Source of the DNA: Chitinophagaceae bacterium
GTDB taxonomy: Bacteria; Bacteroidota; Bacteroidia; Chitinophagales; Chitinophagaceae
Length of the DNA stretch: 64,000 nucleotides
Assembly: GCA_016710165.1 (NCBI GenBank)
Contig: JADJLJ010000001.1
Span: forward strand, 496,001 to 560,000
Direction: 5' to 3'
The notes under the pieces were generated by a model. It saw only the letters and a list, made by a program, of their open reading frames with translations. It was not told the DNA's origin and made no database searches. Shown piece after piece: positions 35,852 through 45,199 of the stretch. Position numbers and translations under genes: made by a program. Positions within the stretch are counted from its first letter, which is position 1; each line of letters opens with the position of its first letter.

Positions 35852-36579
35852 ATGAAGCAATTCAAGTTTTTGATGCCGCTTGCTGTTGGAGTAAGCATGA
35901 CGGCTCTTCTTTTCTCCTGCAATCCGGGAGAAGAAAAAAAAGCAGAAGAACAAGCAAAGGATACCACTTCAGCCAAAGCTCCTGAACCACCCGCTGCGCC
36001 AGCCAAGCCGGTTAATCTAATGACCGTTATTGCCAAAGTAGCGAATTTTCAAAAATGGCTGCCCGACTATGAGTCACACGATTCCATACGTCAGTCTTTT
36101 GGTCTGCATAATTTCAGTATTGCAAGAGGTGTAAAAGACAGCAACATGGTAATGGTTGTTTTAAGAATGGATGACGCAGTCAAAGCAAAAGAATTTGCCG
36201 CCTCTCCCGACCTGAAAGCAAGGATGAAAAAGGAGGCGTGGTTGGTGCGCCTGAACTCAGCTTCCTCGACATGCAGATGCTGGATATGACCCCTTCCACA
36301 AGTACACGGGTGCTGGTAAAGCATAAGATTAAAGACTGGGATGCATGGAAAAAAGTATTTGATGCCGACAAACCTAACAGAACCAATGCCGGCCTTACTG
36401 ACCGTGCACTCGGATATGAAGCAGGTGACAACCACATGGTATCAATGGTATTCCTTGTTTCGGATATGAAAAAGGCCGATGACTTCTCCAAATCAGAAGC
36501 ACTTAAAAAGAAAATGGAAGAAGCCGGCGTGGAAGGCCCTCCAACTTTCTTCTATTATAACCAGGTTAAAAAATATTGA
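35852..36579 (+). CDS. Lipoprotein with two tandem alpha-beta-barrel-like domains (frameshifted in this sequence)
   Basis: Two frames form one ~242-residue protein. The first has a lipoprotein signal (ALLFSC, lipid Cys23), a Lys/Glu/Ala/Pro-rich linker and a first ~85-residue domain ending DLKARMKK. The second continues GGVVGAPELSFLDMQMLDM and a second domain. One missing base at AAAAAGG (36227-36233) restores the join. The two domains are similar: each has KW or W-KVFDAD, a G-FSIARG or GYEAGDN step, VMVVLRMDD-A or VSMVFLVSDMKKA, then K-KM--G-V-G-P. They look like dimeric ferredoxin-like (ABM/DUF1330-type) domains fused in tandem. No catalytic residue is obvious. Function unknown. Confidence 0.75.
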
Positions 36580-36599
36580 GGCTTTGGTATCTGTCAATG

Positions 36600-36633
36600 A
36601 AAGCTGTTGGTTTTAGCCAGCAGCTTTTTTATT
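36600..36633. terminator. Two-way terminator between convergent genes
   Basis: Stem AAAGCTGTTGG/CCAGCAGCTTT (10 Watson-Crick pairs and one G-T) with a 6-base loop and T-tracts on both strands. It lies 21 bases past the lipoprotein stop and overlaps the last codons of the CPBP gene, whose stop (36613-36615) is inside the hairpin. Confidence 0.8.
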
Positions 36634-37326
36634 ATCCGGGGTAGCCTGTTTCATCCGCCTCAACAGGAAAAAATTGATCAGCATGGCGCTCAGCATAGGA
36701 AGGAGCAAGATGCAGAAATAAACAAAATAACCAACCGAAACCTCCGGCACCGGTTTTACCTGCACCAGCAACTGGTTGCCGATAATGGTCTCAGAAAAGA
36801 CCACACTTCTTGTCAGGTTCCAGCCAAGGTGAATGGCAATGGGGAAATACAGCGAGAAGGTCTTTGCATATGCATAGGCATACAATAAACCCATGACCCC
36901 GGTAGTAATAAAAACGATCAGCATCTGTACGGGGTTACCGAATACCTCAAACGAGAACCAATGGTAGATACCGAAGGAAATTGCCGAGATGATGATGGCC
37001 TTTGCGGCACCCAGTTTTTTGACCAGGATATACATCAGTGCCCCGCGGAAGATGAACTCTTCAAACAGAACCGATTTAATATTCCACCAAATACCGTTGA
37101 AGATAAGGGCAGCACTAAGCGCTGGATTCAGTTGCCATTGCTGCCTGGCAAAAAGCATCCGCATTAAAAAATCAGAGGCACAGCACAGGGCAGTAATGAT
37201 GAATAACAGGGCAAAACCGGTCAACCGGCTCCGGGTGGGATAAAATCCCAATACGCCCAGCCCTTTTTTCTCAAAAAGCCAGATGAGCAGCCAGGAAACG
37301 AGAAGCTGAATGATGATGCCGAGCAT
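36613..37326 (-). CDS. CPBP family intramembrane metalloprotease-like protein
   Basis: 237 residues with about eight membrane helices. The CPBP (CAAX protease and bacteriocin-processing, Abi) motifs are present: EEFIFRG at ~89-95, ISFGIYHWFSFE near 120, and AIHLGWNLTRS near 190, supplying the Glu-Glu and two His residues of the putative active site. Relatives cleave membrane-embedded substrates or process prenylated or bacteriocin peptides; the substrate here is unknown. It is transcribed alone, convergent with the duplicated-domain lipoprotein gene, with which it shares a terminator. Confidence 0.88.
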   Translation of the reverse strand: MLGIIIQLLVSWLLIWLFEKKGLGVLGFYPTRSRLTGFALLFIITALCCASDFLMRMLFARQQWQLNPALSAALIFNGIWWNIKSVLFEEFIFRGALMYILVKKLGAAKAIIISAISFGIYHWFSFEVFGNPVQMLIVFITTGVMGLLYAYAYAKTFSLYFPIAIHLGWNLTRSVVFSETIIGNQLLVQVKPVPEVSVGYFVYFCILLLPMLSAMLINFFLLRRMKQATPDNKKAAG

Positions 37327-37599
37327 GATACCGGGGGTTTACTGCAGGTGAAAATAATAAAATATGCCCGGTTCATATTTACGAATGGCCAGGCGGGGGC
37401 GCCAGACAAAAAAGATCCCCCTTGCATTTTACAAGAGGGCTCTTCTTAAAGGACCACGAACGGGTTGTTATCCCAGTGGTCGTCAACCTTATACCCGAGT
37501 AATTTTCTGAAATAACGATACAAATGTTTCCAACTTACTTTCATAGGTTTTCATCATTTTAATGTTAAACAATATACCCTAAGAATTTACATCAAAAGC

Positions 37600-37623
37600 C
37601 CCTCCTGCACTGCTGCAGGAGGG
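37600..37623 (-). terminator. Intrinsic terminator of groEL
   Basis: Perfect 10-bp stem CCCTCCTGCA/TGCAGGAGGG with a 4-base loop, followed on the minus strand by GCTTTTG; 65 bases after the groEL stop. A CAACGATTTGAA repeat word lies between. Confidence 0.8.
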
Positions 37624-37687
37624 ACTTTATATTTTGAGGTTCGACCCCTTTCAACGATTTGAACGGGTTCAACGTTTTAAACGTTGC

Positions 37688-39325
37688 TTAATATCCTCCC
37701 ATTCCGCCCATATCCGGTGCACCATGGCTGTGCGGCGCTTCTTCTTTTGGCTTATCGGCTATTACACATTCTGTTGTTAACAGCATGCCGGCAATAGAAG
37801 CTGCATTTTCCAAAGCTACCCGGCTTACTTTGGTCGGGTCAATTACGCCCGCCTTGAATAAGTTCTCGTATACTTCGGTCCTTGCATTAAAACCAAAATC
37901 CCCTTTACCTTCCTTGATCTTCTGTACCACGATGGAACCATCAATGCCTGCATTGGAAGTGAGGCAACGGATGGGCTCTTCCAAAGCACGGCGAACGATT
38001 GCCATACCGGTTTGCTCATCAGCGATCTGTCCTTTTACTTTTGGTTCCAGGCTTGCAACGGCACGGATATAAGCAACACCGCCTCCGGGAACAATGCCTT
38101 CTTCCACAGCTGCCCTTGTTGCATGCAGCGCATCGTCAACACGGTCTTTCTTTTCTTTCATTTCTGTTTCAGTGGCAGCGCCAATGTACAATACAGCAAC
38201 TCCGCCGGCCAGTTTGGCCAACCGCTCCTGCAGTTTTTCCTTATCATAATCAGACGTGGTGGTTTTGATCTGTGCTTTGATCTGTTCAACACGGCCAACG
38301 ATGGCTTTCTTTTCTCCTTTACCGCCTACTATGGTCGTATTATCCTTATCAATGGTTACGGATGAAGCCTGGCCCAATGCGTTCAACTGAACGTCTTCTA
38401 ATTTGTTACCCAGTTCTTCGCTGATCACATCACCCCCGGTAAGGATCGCAATATCGGTAAGCATTTCTTTCCGGCGGTCACCAAAGCCCGGCGCTTTAAC
38501 GGCAGCCACTTTAATAGTGCCACGCAGTTTATTTACAACGAGGGTTGCCAGTGCCTCCCCTTCCAGGTCTTCGGAAATGATCAGCAACGGCCGGCCGCTT
38601 TTTGCAACAGCTTCCAAAACCGGGAGTATATCCTTCATCGTGGAAATCTTTTTATCATAGATCAGGATGTAGGGATTCTGCAGTTCAGCCTGCATCTTCT
38701 CACTGTTGGTCACAAAGTAAGGACTGATATAACCACGGTCGAACTGCATGCCTTCCACGATATCAGAAGTGGTATCCGTTCCCTTGGCTTCTTCTACGGT
38801 AATAACACCTTCCTTACCCACTTTACCAAAGGCCTCTGCGATCAGTTTACCGATGGTCTCATCGTTGTTGGCAGAGATCGTTGCTACCTGCTGGATCTTC
38901 TTACTGTCATTTCCAACAGCCTGGCTTTGTTCTTTCAAACTTGCCACAACAAGACTTACCGCCTTGTCGATACCCCTTTTAAGGTCCATGGGATTTGCAC
39001 CCGCAGCAACCATTTTCAGGCCTTCGCTGATGATACTTTGCGCAAGGACGGTAGCAGTGGTAGTACCATCGCCCGCCTGGTCAGCTGTTTTAGAAGCCAC
39101 TTCCTTTACCATCTGGGCACCCATGTTCTCAATGGGGTCTTCCAGTTCAATTTCTTTGGCAACGGTAACGCCGTCCTTGGTTACAGTGGGTGCACCAAAT
39201 TTGCGTTCCAGCACTACGTTACGGCCTTTGGGGCCCAGGGTTACTTTTACGGCATTGGCCAGCGTATCAACGCCTTTCTTCATTTTATTCCTTGCTTCAA
39301 TATCGAAGAATATCATTTTAGACAT
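37688..39325 (-). CDS. groEL: Chaperonin GroEL
   Basis: 545 residues, the normal length. It forms the 14-subunit ring that folds proteins with GroES and ATP. Signatures: VTLGPKGRNVVLERKFGAP at the start, the ATP-site QAGDGTTTATVLAQSI near 87, KAPGFGDRRKEMLTDIAILT near 279, and the equatorial AAVEEGIVPGGGVAYIRA near 405. The tail ends HSHGAPDMGGMGGY, with the usual Gly-Gly-Met repeats but only short. It lies downstream of groES on the minus strand; the 125-base gap contains a partial GATACCGGAT heptamer repeat. No CIRCE element (GCACTC-N9-GAGTGC) was seen. Confidence 0.98.
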   Translation of the reverse strand: MSKMIFFDIEARNKMKKGVDTLANAVKVTLGPKGRNVVLERKFGAPTVTKDGVTVAKEIELEDPIENMGAQMVKEVASKTADQAGDGTTTATVLAQSIISEGLKMVAAGANPMDLKRGIDKAVSLVVASLKEQSQAVGNDSKKIQQVATISANNDETIGKLIAEAFGKVGKEGVITVEEAKGTDTTSDIVEGMQFDRGYISPYFVTNSEKMQAELQNPYILIYDKKISTMKDILPVLEAVAKSGRPLLIISEDLEGEALATLVVNKLRGTIKVAAVKAPGFGDRRKEMLTDIAILTGGDVISEELGNKLEDVQLNALGQASSVTIDKDNTTIVGGKGEKKAIVGRVEQIKAQIKTTTSDYDKEKLQERLAKLAGGVAVLYIGAATETEMKEKKDRVDDALHATRAAVEEGIVPGGGVAYIRAVASLEPKVKGQIADEQTGMAIVRRALEEPIRCLTSNAGIDGSIVVQKIKEGKGDFGFNARTEVYENLFKAGVIDPTKVSRVALENAASIAGMLLTTECVIADKPKEEAPHSHGAPDMGGMGGY

Positions 39326-39450
39326 AGTAGATCATTTTGAGTTTTTAGTTAATTGAGATTTGATTCATGATGCAGGATACATGATACCGGATGGCTCTTT
39401 TAAATTTCAGGGCCTTACCCTGTATCCGGTATCCCGGATCGGTTTTACTA

Positions 39451-39756
39451 TCAGCCCACCTTCATCAAAATATCAGAAGAGCGCATCATTAAGAGATCCT
39501 CTCCTTCCAACGTGATTTCTGTGCCGGCATATTTTCCATATAATACAACGTCACCGGCCTTCTGCTTGACAGGAATGATATTCCCTGTTTGCTCTGCATA
39601 TTTCCCGGGTCCAACTGCAACAACGGTCCCTTTTTGTGGTTTCTCTTTAGCAGAATCAGGAATAATAATACCACCAGCTGTTTTTGTTTCTGCAGCAGCA
39701 GGTTTTACGAGCACCCTGTCATCGTACAACTCGTAATGAGCATTTTTTTTAGCCAT
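39451..39756 (-). CDS. groES: Co-chaperonin GroES
   Basis: 101 residues. It caps the GroEL ring as a heptamer. Signatures: LYDDRVLVKPAAAETKTAGG at the start, the mobile loop GGIIIPDSAKEKPQKGTVVA, AGDVVLYGKYAGTEITLEGE, and the closing LLMMRSSDILMKVG. First gene of the groESL unit, with a clear promoter box 55-62 bases upstream. The mRNA leader can form a small hairpin around CCGTT-AACGG. Confidence 0.97.
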   Translation of the reverse strand: MAKKNAHYELYDDRVLVKPAAAETKTAGGIIIPDSAKEKPQKGTVVAVGPGKYAEQTGNIIPVKQKAGDVVLYGKYAGTEITLEGEDLLMMRSSDILMKVG

Positions 39757-39810
39757 AAATGTATAGTTTGATTTTGTTTAAAAATAAGACAGCCGTTTTT
39801 TAACGGGTGG

Positions 39811-39837
39811 CAAAGGTACAGCCATTTTTGTACCAAA
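39811..39837 (-). promoter_or_regulatory. groESL promoter
   Basis: Minus strand: -7 box TACCTTTG (39811-39818) and upstream TTTGG (39833-39837), a spacer slightly shorter than usual. No HrcA/CIRCE dyad is visible. Confidence 0.6.
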
Positions 39838-39984
39838 TGAACTAATTGGCACTTATGTCAGTATTCCTTTCCTGCTGTCAGGTAGCGGGTAATTAAAGCA
39901 GACAATTTTTCACTTCCCAGGATCTTAATAAAAAGGGCCACCCATACTGGCGGCCCTGGCAAAAATGGCACTGGTTTAAGAACA

Positions 39985-42900
39985 TTATTCCTTTAATACC
40001 CTGCCGGTATATTTCTTTCCATTGATCAGCGCCTCCAGGATGTAGATCCCCTTGCTTAATTTTCCTGCAGGTAACATGAACCGTACCTGCTGCTGCCCGG
40101 CATTGAATTTCTGTACCGCCATAAGCCGGCCCGACATATCAAGCAATCGCAATTCTCCGCCGGTATCGGGTACCCGTACAAACCGTACCGGATGTCATTC
40201 CTGAACGGGTTGCCCATTACCAGCATATCCTGCTGCAGGCCCGGTGGCTTAATGAGTACAATATTACTGAGCCTGGCCTGGCCGTCCATATCAACACTCC
40301 GCAGCCTGTAATAATTCTTTTCTGTCAAGGGCTCCCTGTCCAGGTAACTATACTGCCGCTGTTCCGAACTGTAGCCTGCTGCAGGCAGGGTGGCGATTTT
40401 CCTGAAACCGATCCCGTCCAATGATTTCTGCAGTTCAAACTGTTTGCTGTTTAATTCTGCAGAAGTGCTCCATTGCAATAAAGCATTTTTGCCCTGGAGT
40501 GTTCCTTTGAATTCTGTAAGCGTTATGGGTACTACACCTAAACTCAAAAAAGTTGACCACATAGCATAGCCATGCGTACCAACCAACAGTTTGCCGTCAG
40601 ACGTACGTAAAGCCATACTGGTCACTACCGCATTCCCTATCTCGGAGGCCGCTTCCTGTGTCCAGCCCGGCGTACCGGGAAATGAACTTCCTGCCATGTA
40701 TAGCCCAACGGAAGTGCCGACATAATATTCCGCCGGCAAATTGGGTGCAGCATGTATTATGGAACTTCTGAATGAAGGCAAAGTAAGGGTTCCTTCCACA
40801 TTGGTCCAGGTTGGTACAGCAGCGTTGGCATTGCCCGTCCACCATACATTTCCTGTAATACTATAATTTGATAACGTAACCAGAACCGTATCATCATTAC
40901 GCGGATTCACAGCAATACTACTGATATTACCTGCCGGGAATGATCCGCCGGTAATATCAACCGGGGCCGTACCAGCGGCTACACCCGTGGGGTCATCAAG
41001 CCTGAAAACCCGTCCGTTTGATGTGCCAAAGAACAGGCTGGAGGTAGATGCACTATAAGTACCCCTGGTAAGCGCTATTGCCGTAATGTCGTTGGCAGCT
41101 CCAACAGCAGTAGCTATGCCTGTCATGGAGGTCCACGTACCGGATGTTACCGTAGAAGCAGAAGTGGTCCGGTACAATGCATTGTCGTTGGCATAGTACA
41201 ATCGCTGCGTATTATCGGGGTCAAGTTTGAAAAGGGTAACAAATAATCCTGAATTAGTTTCCCCGGTCGGCGTGATGGCAGCATCCACGGATCCAATGGC
41301 AGTTGTGGATGCCCTCCGGTTGATAAACCCGGATTGTGATCCTACATATTCATATTGAGTTCCGGAGATCAGGTCTGTAAGCCCCACCGACACTCCATCG
41401 CCACCCCATGCCATTTCATAACTCGTTCCTGTGCCGCCAATATTTCTTGTTGAGCCGTTGTCCTGGGCGCCGCCAATGACCTTTGTATTGCCCAGCCGGG
41501 GATCAACATCCACATAATAATATTGATAGGTGCGGTAACCGATATTGATTTGTGTCCATACCACCGTGCCTGCAGTAACATCAGTAGTACGTTGAATACC
41601 GCCATCATTGCCGCAAAGCATGATCAAAGGGCTTCCGGGTTGAAAAGTAAACGAATGGATATCCGGGTGAGAAGCCGAATACAACGCATAATTGGCCGAA
41701 CTTGCATATCCCCCGATCCTTGTCCAGGTAAGCCCGGCATCGGTTGACCTGTAGGCATTGGTACCGCCAATAAAAACAGTACCCGAAGCATCTGGTTTTA
41801 CTGCCACCACCAGGTCGTACCCTCCCTGCACCGCAAAGGGATCATTACCGGCAAGGCAGCCGGCATCATTGGGTAATGTGGCTGAAAGGTTGGTCCATGT
41901 TCCGCCTATGTCATCCCAGCGGAATAATTCTGCCTCAACCGCTGCACCCGGGCATCCAGGACTACCAGTAGTATAATAAAGTGCATAAACCAGGTTTTCG
42001 CTGCTGGGAGCAATACCCAGCACCACCCTGCCATAAGCCCCTTCTGCATTCCATCCTGCCGGTGATCCCCCGGCACCGGCACCGGCGATCTGCGTCCAGG
42101 CCCCAACATCTCCGGATGTTGGTCCGGGAGGAGATGCCCAAACCCCATCAACCGTGGCAGAGTTTGTTCCGCCAAATGCAGCATACAACCTGCCGGTACT
42201 TGTAACCGCAATATCTGTGAACTGCCCCGATGATGCCAGGGTTCCCGATAAAACGGTTGTCCAGGTAGTTCCCCCGTCCACAGAACGCCTTATTGTAGCA
42301 GGACAGGCTATATAAACATTGCCGTCTGTAGGATCCACGATTACTTTATTTATGAAATCCTGGGCCACCGAAAATGTTTCCAATGCAGACGTATTGGAAC
42401 TGGCAAGCCTGGTCCATGTTTCACCATTATCGGTGGATTTATATACGCCATTACCCGAATAAAAAGCGCCGCTGGCCCCCGCAGAATTACCCGATGCTTC
42501 ACCCACCCCATAATACCAGGTGTCCTGGAAACCAACACGGGTATCCTGGGCCAGGCTGGTACAACTGAAATGCTCGCCTGTAGGGCTTTTCCGTACCCAT
42601 GTAGCGCCGTTATCGGTTGATTTATAAACACCCCCGCTAACTCCGCCTGCCAGGATAACCTGGTTGGAGGTACCATTATACCTTACGTCATAGGCAATGG
42701 TCCGGGTACGCCCCCCCAGGTTCTCAGGCCCCTGGAAGCTGTATGTATTAAGGGCTATGATCCCATTTAACTGTTGGTTGGCCAATATCGCCCTTGCCTG
42801 TTCCCGTTCGGCTTCATAAATACCTTCAGGAATTGTGCCGGTGACCGGGTTCTTTACCATATTGAATTCATACAGCATCGCCCCTTCATAGTCGGTGTAT

Positions 42901-43034
42901 GCATTTTCCAGGTTTACGTTTTGGTTACTATTGGCTATATCTTTTGTATTGTTCTGGCAGGAAGCCAATAACAGCATGACTGGTAATACCAGGACCATTA
43001 TTTTAAATTCAGTTCTGTAAAAATGAATTTTCAT
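39985..43034 (-). CDS. BNR/sortilin-type beta-propeller lipoprotein with T9SS sorting domain (frameshifted in this sequence)
   Basis: About 1016 residues. From the Met at 43034 there is a lipoprotein-type signal (VLPVMLLLASC); longer in-frame starts give poor leaders. The body (~90-850) has many BNR/sortilin blades: GVYKSTDNGATWVRKS, GVYKSTDNGETWTRL, TIRRSVDGGTTWTTV, AYRSTDAGLTWTRIGG. A linker (VVPITLTEFKG..., ~865) leads to a T9SS sorting domain. Near 40188 the frame shifts. Adding one T to a T3 run changes the wrong ending into RVPDTGGELRLLDMSGRLMA and LSKGIYILEALINGKKYTGR, a proper type A sorting domain with its stop at 39985. Role unknown; relatives bind or cut glycans. Confidence 0.82.
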
Positions 43035-43148
43035 AGCTGGGTGTATTAGGTGAACGAAAGGAATATCAATCAAATTAAGAAAAAAAGCCATCAACAGCAA
43101 CAGGCAGGGCCAAAAGATTGTCACATTTTATTCTCTTCAAATTTCACT

Positions 43149-43156
43149 TATCTTCG
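43149..43156 (+). promoter_or_regulatory. -7 promoter box of the nusB operon
   Basis: TATCTTCG, a variant of TAnnTTTG, 24 bases before the nusB ATG at 43180. Confidence 0.45.
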
Positions 43157-43179
43157 CTGCTTTAAACCAGTTCTTGATC

Positions 43180-44112
43180 ATGATCAGCAGAAGAAATATC
43201 CGGGTAAAAGTGATGCAGACCCTGTACAGCATCGACAGCATGAACGGAGAAGTGAAACCCGGAGAAGAGGTTGCCATCCTCACCAAAAAAATTGAACAGA
43301 GCCGCCAGCTTTTTACCTACCTTCTTTATTTTATCACGGAAGTGGCCCGCTATTCCGAGACCGATGCCCGCCAGAAAGCTTCCAAACACCTGCCTACAGC
43401 GCAGGACCTGAACGTAAATACCAAGATCGCCGGCAACGAACTGCTGTGGAAGATCCTCGAAGAACCCTCTTACAAAAAAGCGGTGACGGAACTGAAGCCC
43501 GGTAATATCGTAGATGCCGAACTGCTTAAGAAGATATACCAGCAACTGGTGGCCTCCCCCGAATATGCCGGATACATAGAGCAGCAGAGCCGGGATAAGA
43601 AGCCGGAAAAGGAGATACTGGAATTCATCTTCACCAACCTGATGCTCCCCAACGAAGATTTCATCAGTCACGTGGAGGAACATTTCATAAACTGGGATGA
43701 TGATGCAGAGATGATGAACCAGCTGGTGCTTAATTACCTGCAGAAACCGCCGCATTATAACATCACGGAAATGCTCAGTGCCGATAAATGGGAATTTGCC
43801 AAAGGGCTGCTGCAGACCGTGCTGGATAAAAAAGACCTGAGCATGGAGCTGATTAAGCCCAAGCTCAAGAACTGGGATGCCGACCGGATCGCTGCACTGG
43901 ACCTTATCATACTGCAGATGGGCGTGTGCGAATTCTTATTCTTTGAAACCATCCCCACCAAGGTCACCATCAACGAATACATAGACCTTGCCAAAGAATA
44001 CAGTACGGTGCAAAGCGGGCAGTTTGTGAACGGGCTGCTGGATAACATACACAAGGAACTCACCGCCCAGGATAAAATACAAAAGAAGAGTTTTAAAAAC
44101 AGTACTTTATAA
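43180..44112 (+). CDS. nusB: Transcription antitermination factor NusB (long form)
   Basis: 310 residues from the ATG at 43180; a TTG two codons earlier (43174) is also possible. It joins the antitermination complex on rRNA leaders. It begins SRRNIRVKVMQTLYSIDSM, the usual NusB first helix. The last ~110 residues carry the NusB core: LKNWDADRIAALDLIILQMG, FETIPTKVTINEYIDLAKEY and GQFVNGLLDNIHKEL. The ~150-residue middle expansion, rich in charged helices, is typical of Bacteroidota and absent from E. coli NusB (139 residues). First gene of a run with DUF1573 (24-base gap) and yajC. Confidence 0.93.
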   Translation: MISRRNIRVKVMQTLYSIDSMNGEVKPGEEVAILTKKIEQSRQLFTYLLYFITEVARYSETDARQKASKHLPTAQDLNVNTKIAGNELLWKILEEPSYKKAVTELKPGNIVDAELLKKIYQQLVASPEYAGYIEQQSRDKKPEKEILEFIFTNLMLPNEDFISHVEEHFINWDDDAEMMNQLVLNYLQKPPHYNITEMLSADKWEFAKGLLQTVLDKKDLSMELIKPKLKNWDADRIAALDLIILQMGVCEFLFFETIPTKVTINEYIDLAKEYSTVQSGQFVNGLLDNIHKELTAQDKIQKKSFKNSTL

Positions 44113-44135
44113 AATACATTTGCAATAAAACGGAG

Positions 44136-44573
44136 ATGAAAAAAATCTTACTGGTCATATGTTGCGGGCTGATCCTGCTGTCCTGTGATTTTCGCCGCAA
44201 GGACAAGATCGCCGACGACAGCGCAAAACTTACCGAACAGGCGCTGAAGGATTCCACCACGGTTCAGATCATTGACTCTTCCTATAATTTTGGCACGGTT
44301 ACCGACGGGGAAAAAGTGGAATACAGTTACCGGTTCAAAAACACCGGGACCAAACCACTGGTCATTATCAATGCTACTGCCAGTTGCGGTTGCACAGTAC
44401 CCCAAAAACCCGAAAAACCGATCCTGCCCGGTGAAACAGGTTTTATTAAAGTGGTCTTCGACAGCAAGGGAAGGGTTGGGCAGGCACATAAGACCATTAC
44501 CGTAACTTCCAATGCAAACCCCGGTTTCCCCGAACTGCAGCTTAGCGGCGACGTGCTGGGCAAGATGAAATAA
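44136..44573 (+). CDS. DUF1573 domain lipoprotein
   Basis: 145 residues. A lipoprotein signal ends LILLSC (lipid Cys17). The single domain is an immunoglobulin-like DUF1573 fold: IIDSSYNFGTVTDGEKVEYS, FKNTGTKPLVIINATASCGC, TVPQKPEKPILPGETGFIKV, and KTITVTSNANPGFPELQL. Members are common in Bacteroidota and often lie beside nusB/yajC, as here. Proposed roles are structural or in envelope assembly, not catalysis. Gaps of 24 and 32 bases to its neighbours suggest one operon. Confidence 0.92.
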   Translation: MKKILLVICCGLILLSCDFRRKDKIADDSAKLTEQALKDSTTVQIIDSSYNFGTVTDGEKVEYSYRFKNTGTKPLVIINATASCGCTVPQKPEKPILPGETGFIKVVFDSKGRVGQAHKTITVTSNANPGFPELQLSGDVLGKMK

Positions 44574-44605
44574 AAAATAACTTTTAAATCAAATAAACAA
44601 ACAAC

Positions 44606-44953
44606 ATGCAACTATTAAGTATTTTACTGATGACACCGGATCCGAGCGGGAAAGGAAGCAGTATGAGCACCATTATCATGATGGGATTGATGATCCTGGT
44701 ATTCTGGCTGTTCATGATCAGGCCGCAGGCTAAAAAAGCAAAGAAGCAAAAAGAATTCATCAACAACCTGCAAAAGGGCGATAAGATAGTGACCATTGCC
44801 GGCATTCACGGCACCGTGAACAAGATCAACGACGATGGTACCACCCTGGTACTGGAAACCAGTCCCGGCAGCTACATCAAAATAGAACGCAGCGCCATCA
44901 GTATGGAATGGACGGCCAATATTAACAAGCCGGCTGCTGAAGAAAAGAAATAG
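44606..44953 (+). CDS. yajC: Preprotein translocase subunit YajC
   Basis: 115 residues. One membrane helix (~16-36, IIMMGLMILVFWLFMIRPQA) followed by the YajC signature KKAKKQKEFINNLQKGDKIV and IAGIHGTVNKINDDGTTLVL. It associates with SecDF and the Sec channel in the inner membrane. The N-terminus includes a short Gly/Ser segment (DPSGKGSSM). Last gene of the nusB unit, followed 21 bases later by a strong terminator. Confidence 0.95.
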   Translation: MQLLSILLMTPDPSGKGSSMSTIIMMGLMILVFWLFMIRPQAKKAKKQKEFINNLQKGDKIVTIAGIHGTVNKINDDGTTLVLETSPGSYIKIERSAISMEWTANINKPAAEEKK

Positions 44954-44974
44954 GCCGCAGATTAATACATCTTT

Positions 44975-45011
44975 TCCGGAATTGAAGTTTAACTTCGGTT
45001 CCGGATTTTTT
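44975..45011 (+). terminator. Strong intrinsic terminator of the nusB-yajC unit
   Basis: A 13-bp stem (TCCGGAATTGAAG with CTTCGGTTCCGGA, two G-T pairs) with loop TTTAA, followed by T6. Confidence 0.88.
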
Positions 45012-45067
<56 letters not shown>

Positions 45068-45106
45068 GATCAACCAATTAACGGATTAACCAATTAACGG
45101 ATTAAC

Positions 45107-45196
45107 GGATAACAGATACCCAACTAACAGATTAACGGATAACAGATAACCAACTAACAGATTAACGGATAACAGATAACCAATTAACAGATTAAC
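45107..45196. repeat. Three 30-bp tandem repeats abutting the coaE start
   Basis: Copies at 45107-45136, 45137-45166 and 45167-45196 differ at only two or three positions. Each is made of shorter words (GGATAAC, AGATAAC, CAACTAAC, AGATTAAC). The array is preceded by partial units from ~45074 and ends three bases before the coaE ATG at 45200, so it supplies the coaE leader. Confidence 0.9.
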
Positions 45197-45199
45197 AAT

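Noticed and set aside
38748..39356. A 202-residue plus-strand frame over groEL
   Set aside because: Antisense to a highly conserved groEL; Ser/Leu-rich shadow composition.
39757..39860. CIRCE/HrcA operator ahead of groES
   Set aside because: No GCACTC-N9-GAGTGC dyad or near match found.
45107..45196. CRISPR-like repeats
   Set aside because: Direct 30-bp tandem copies without spacers.
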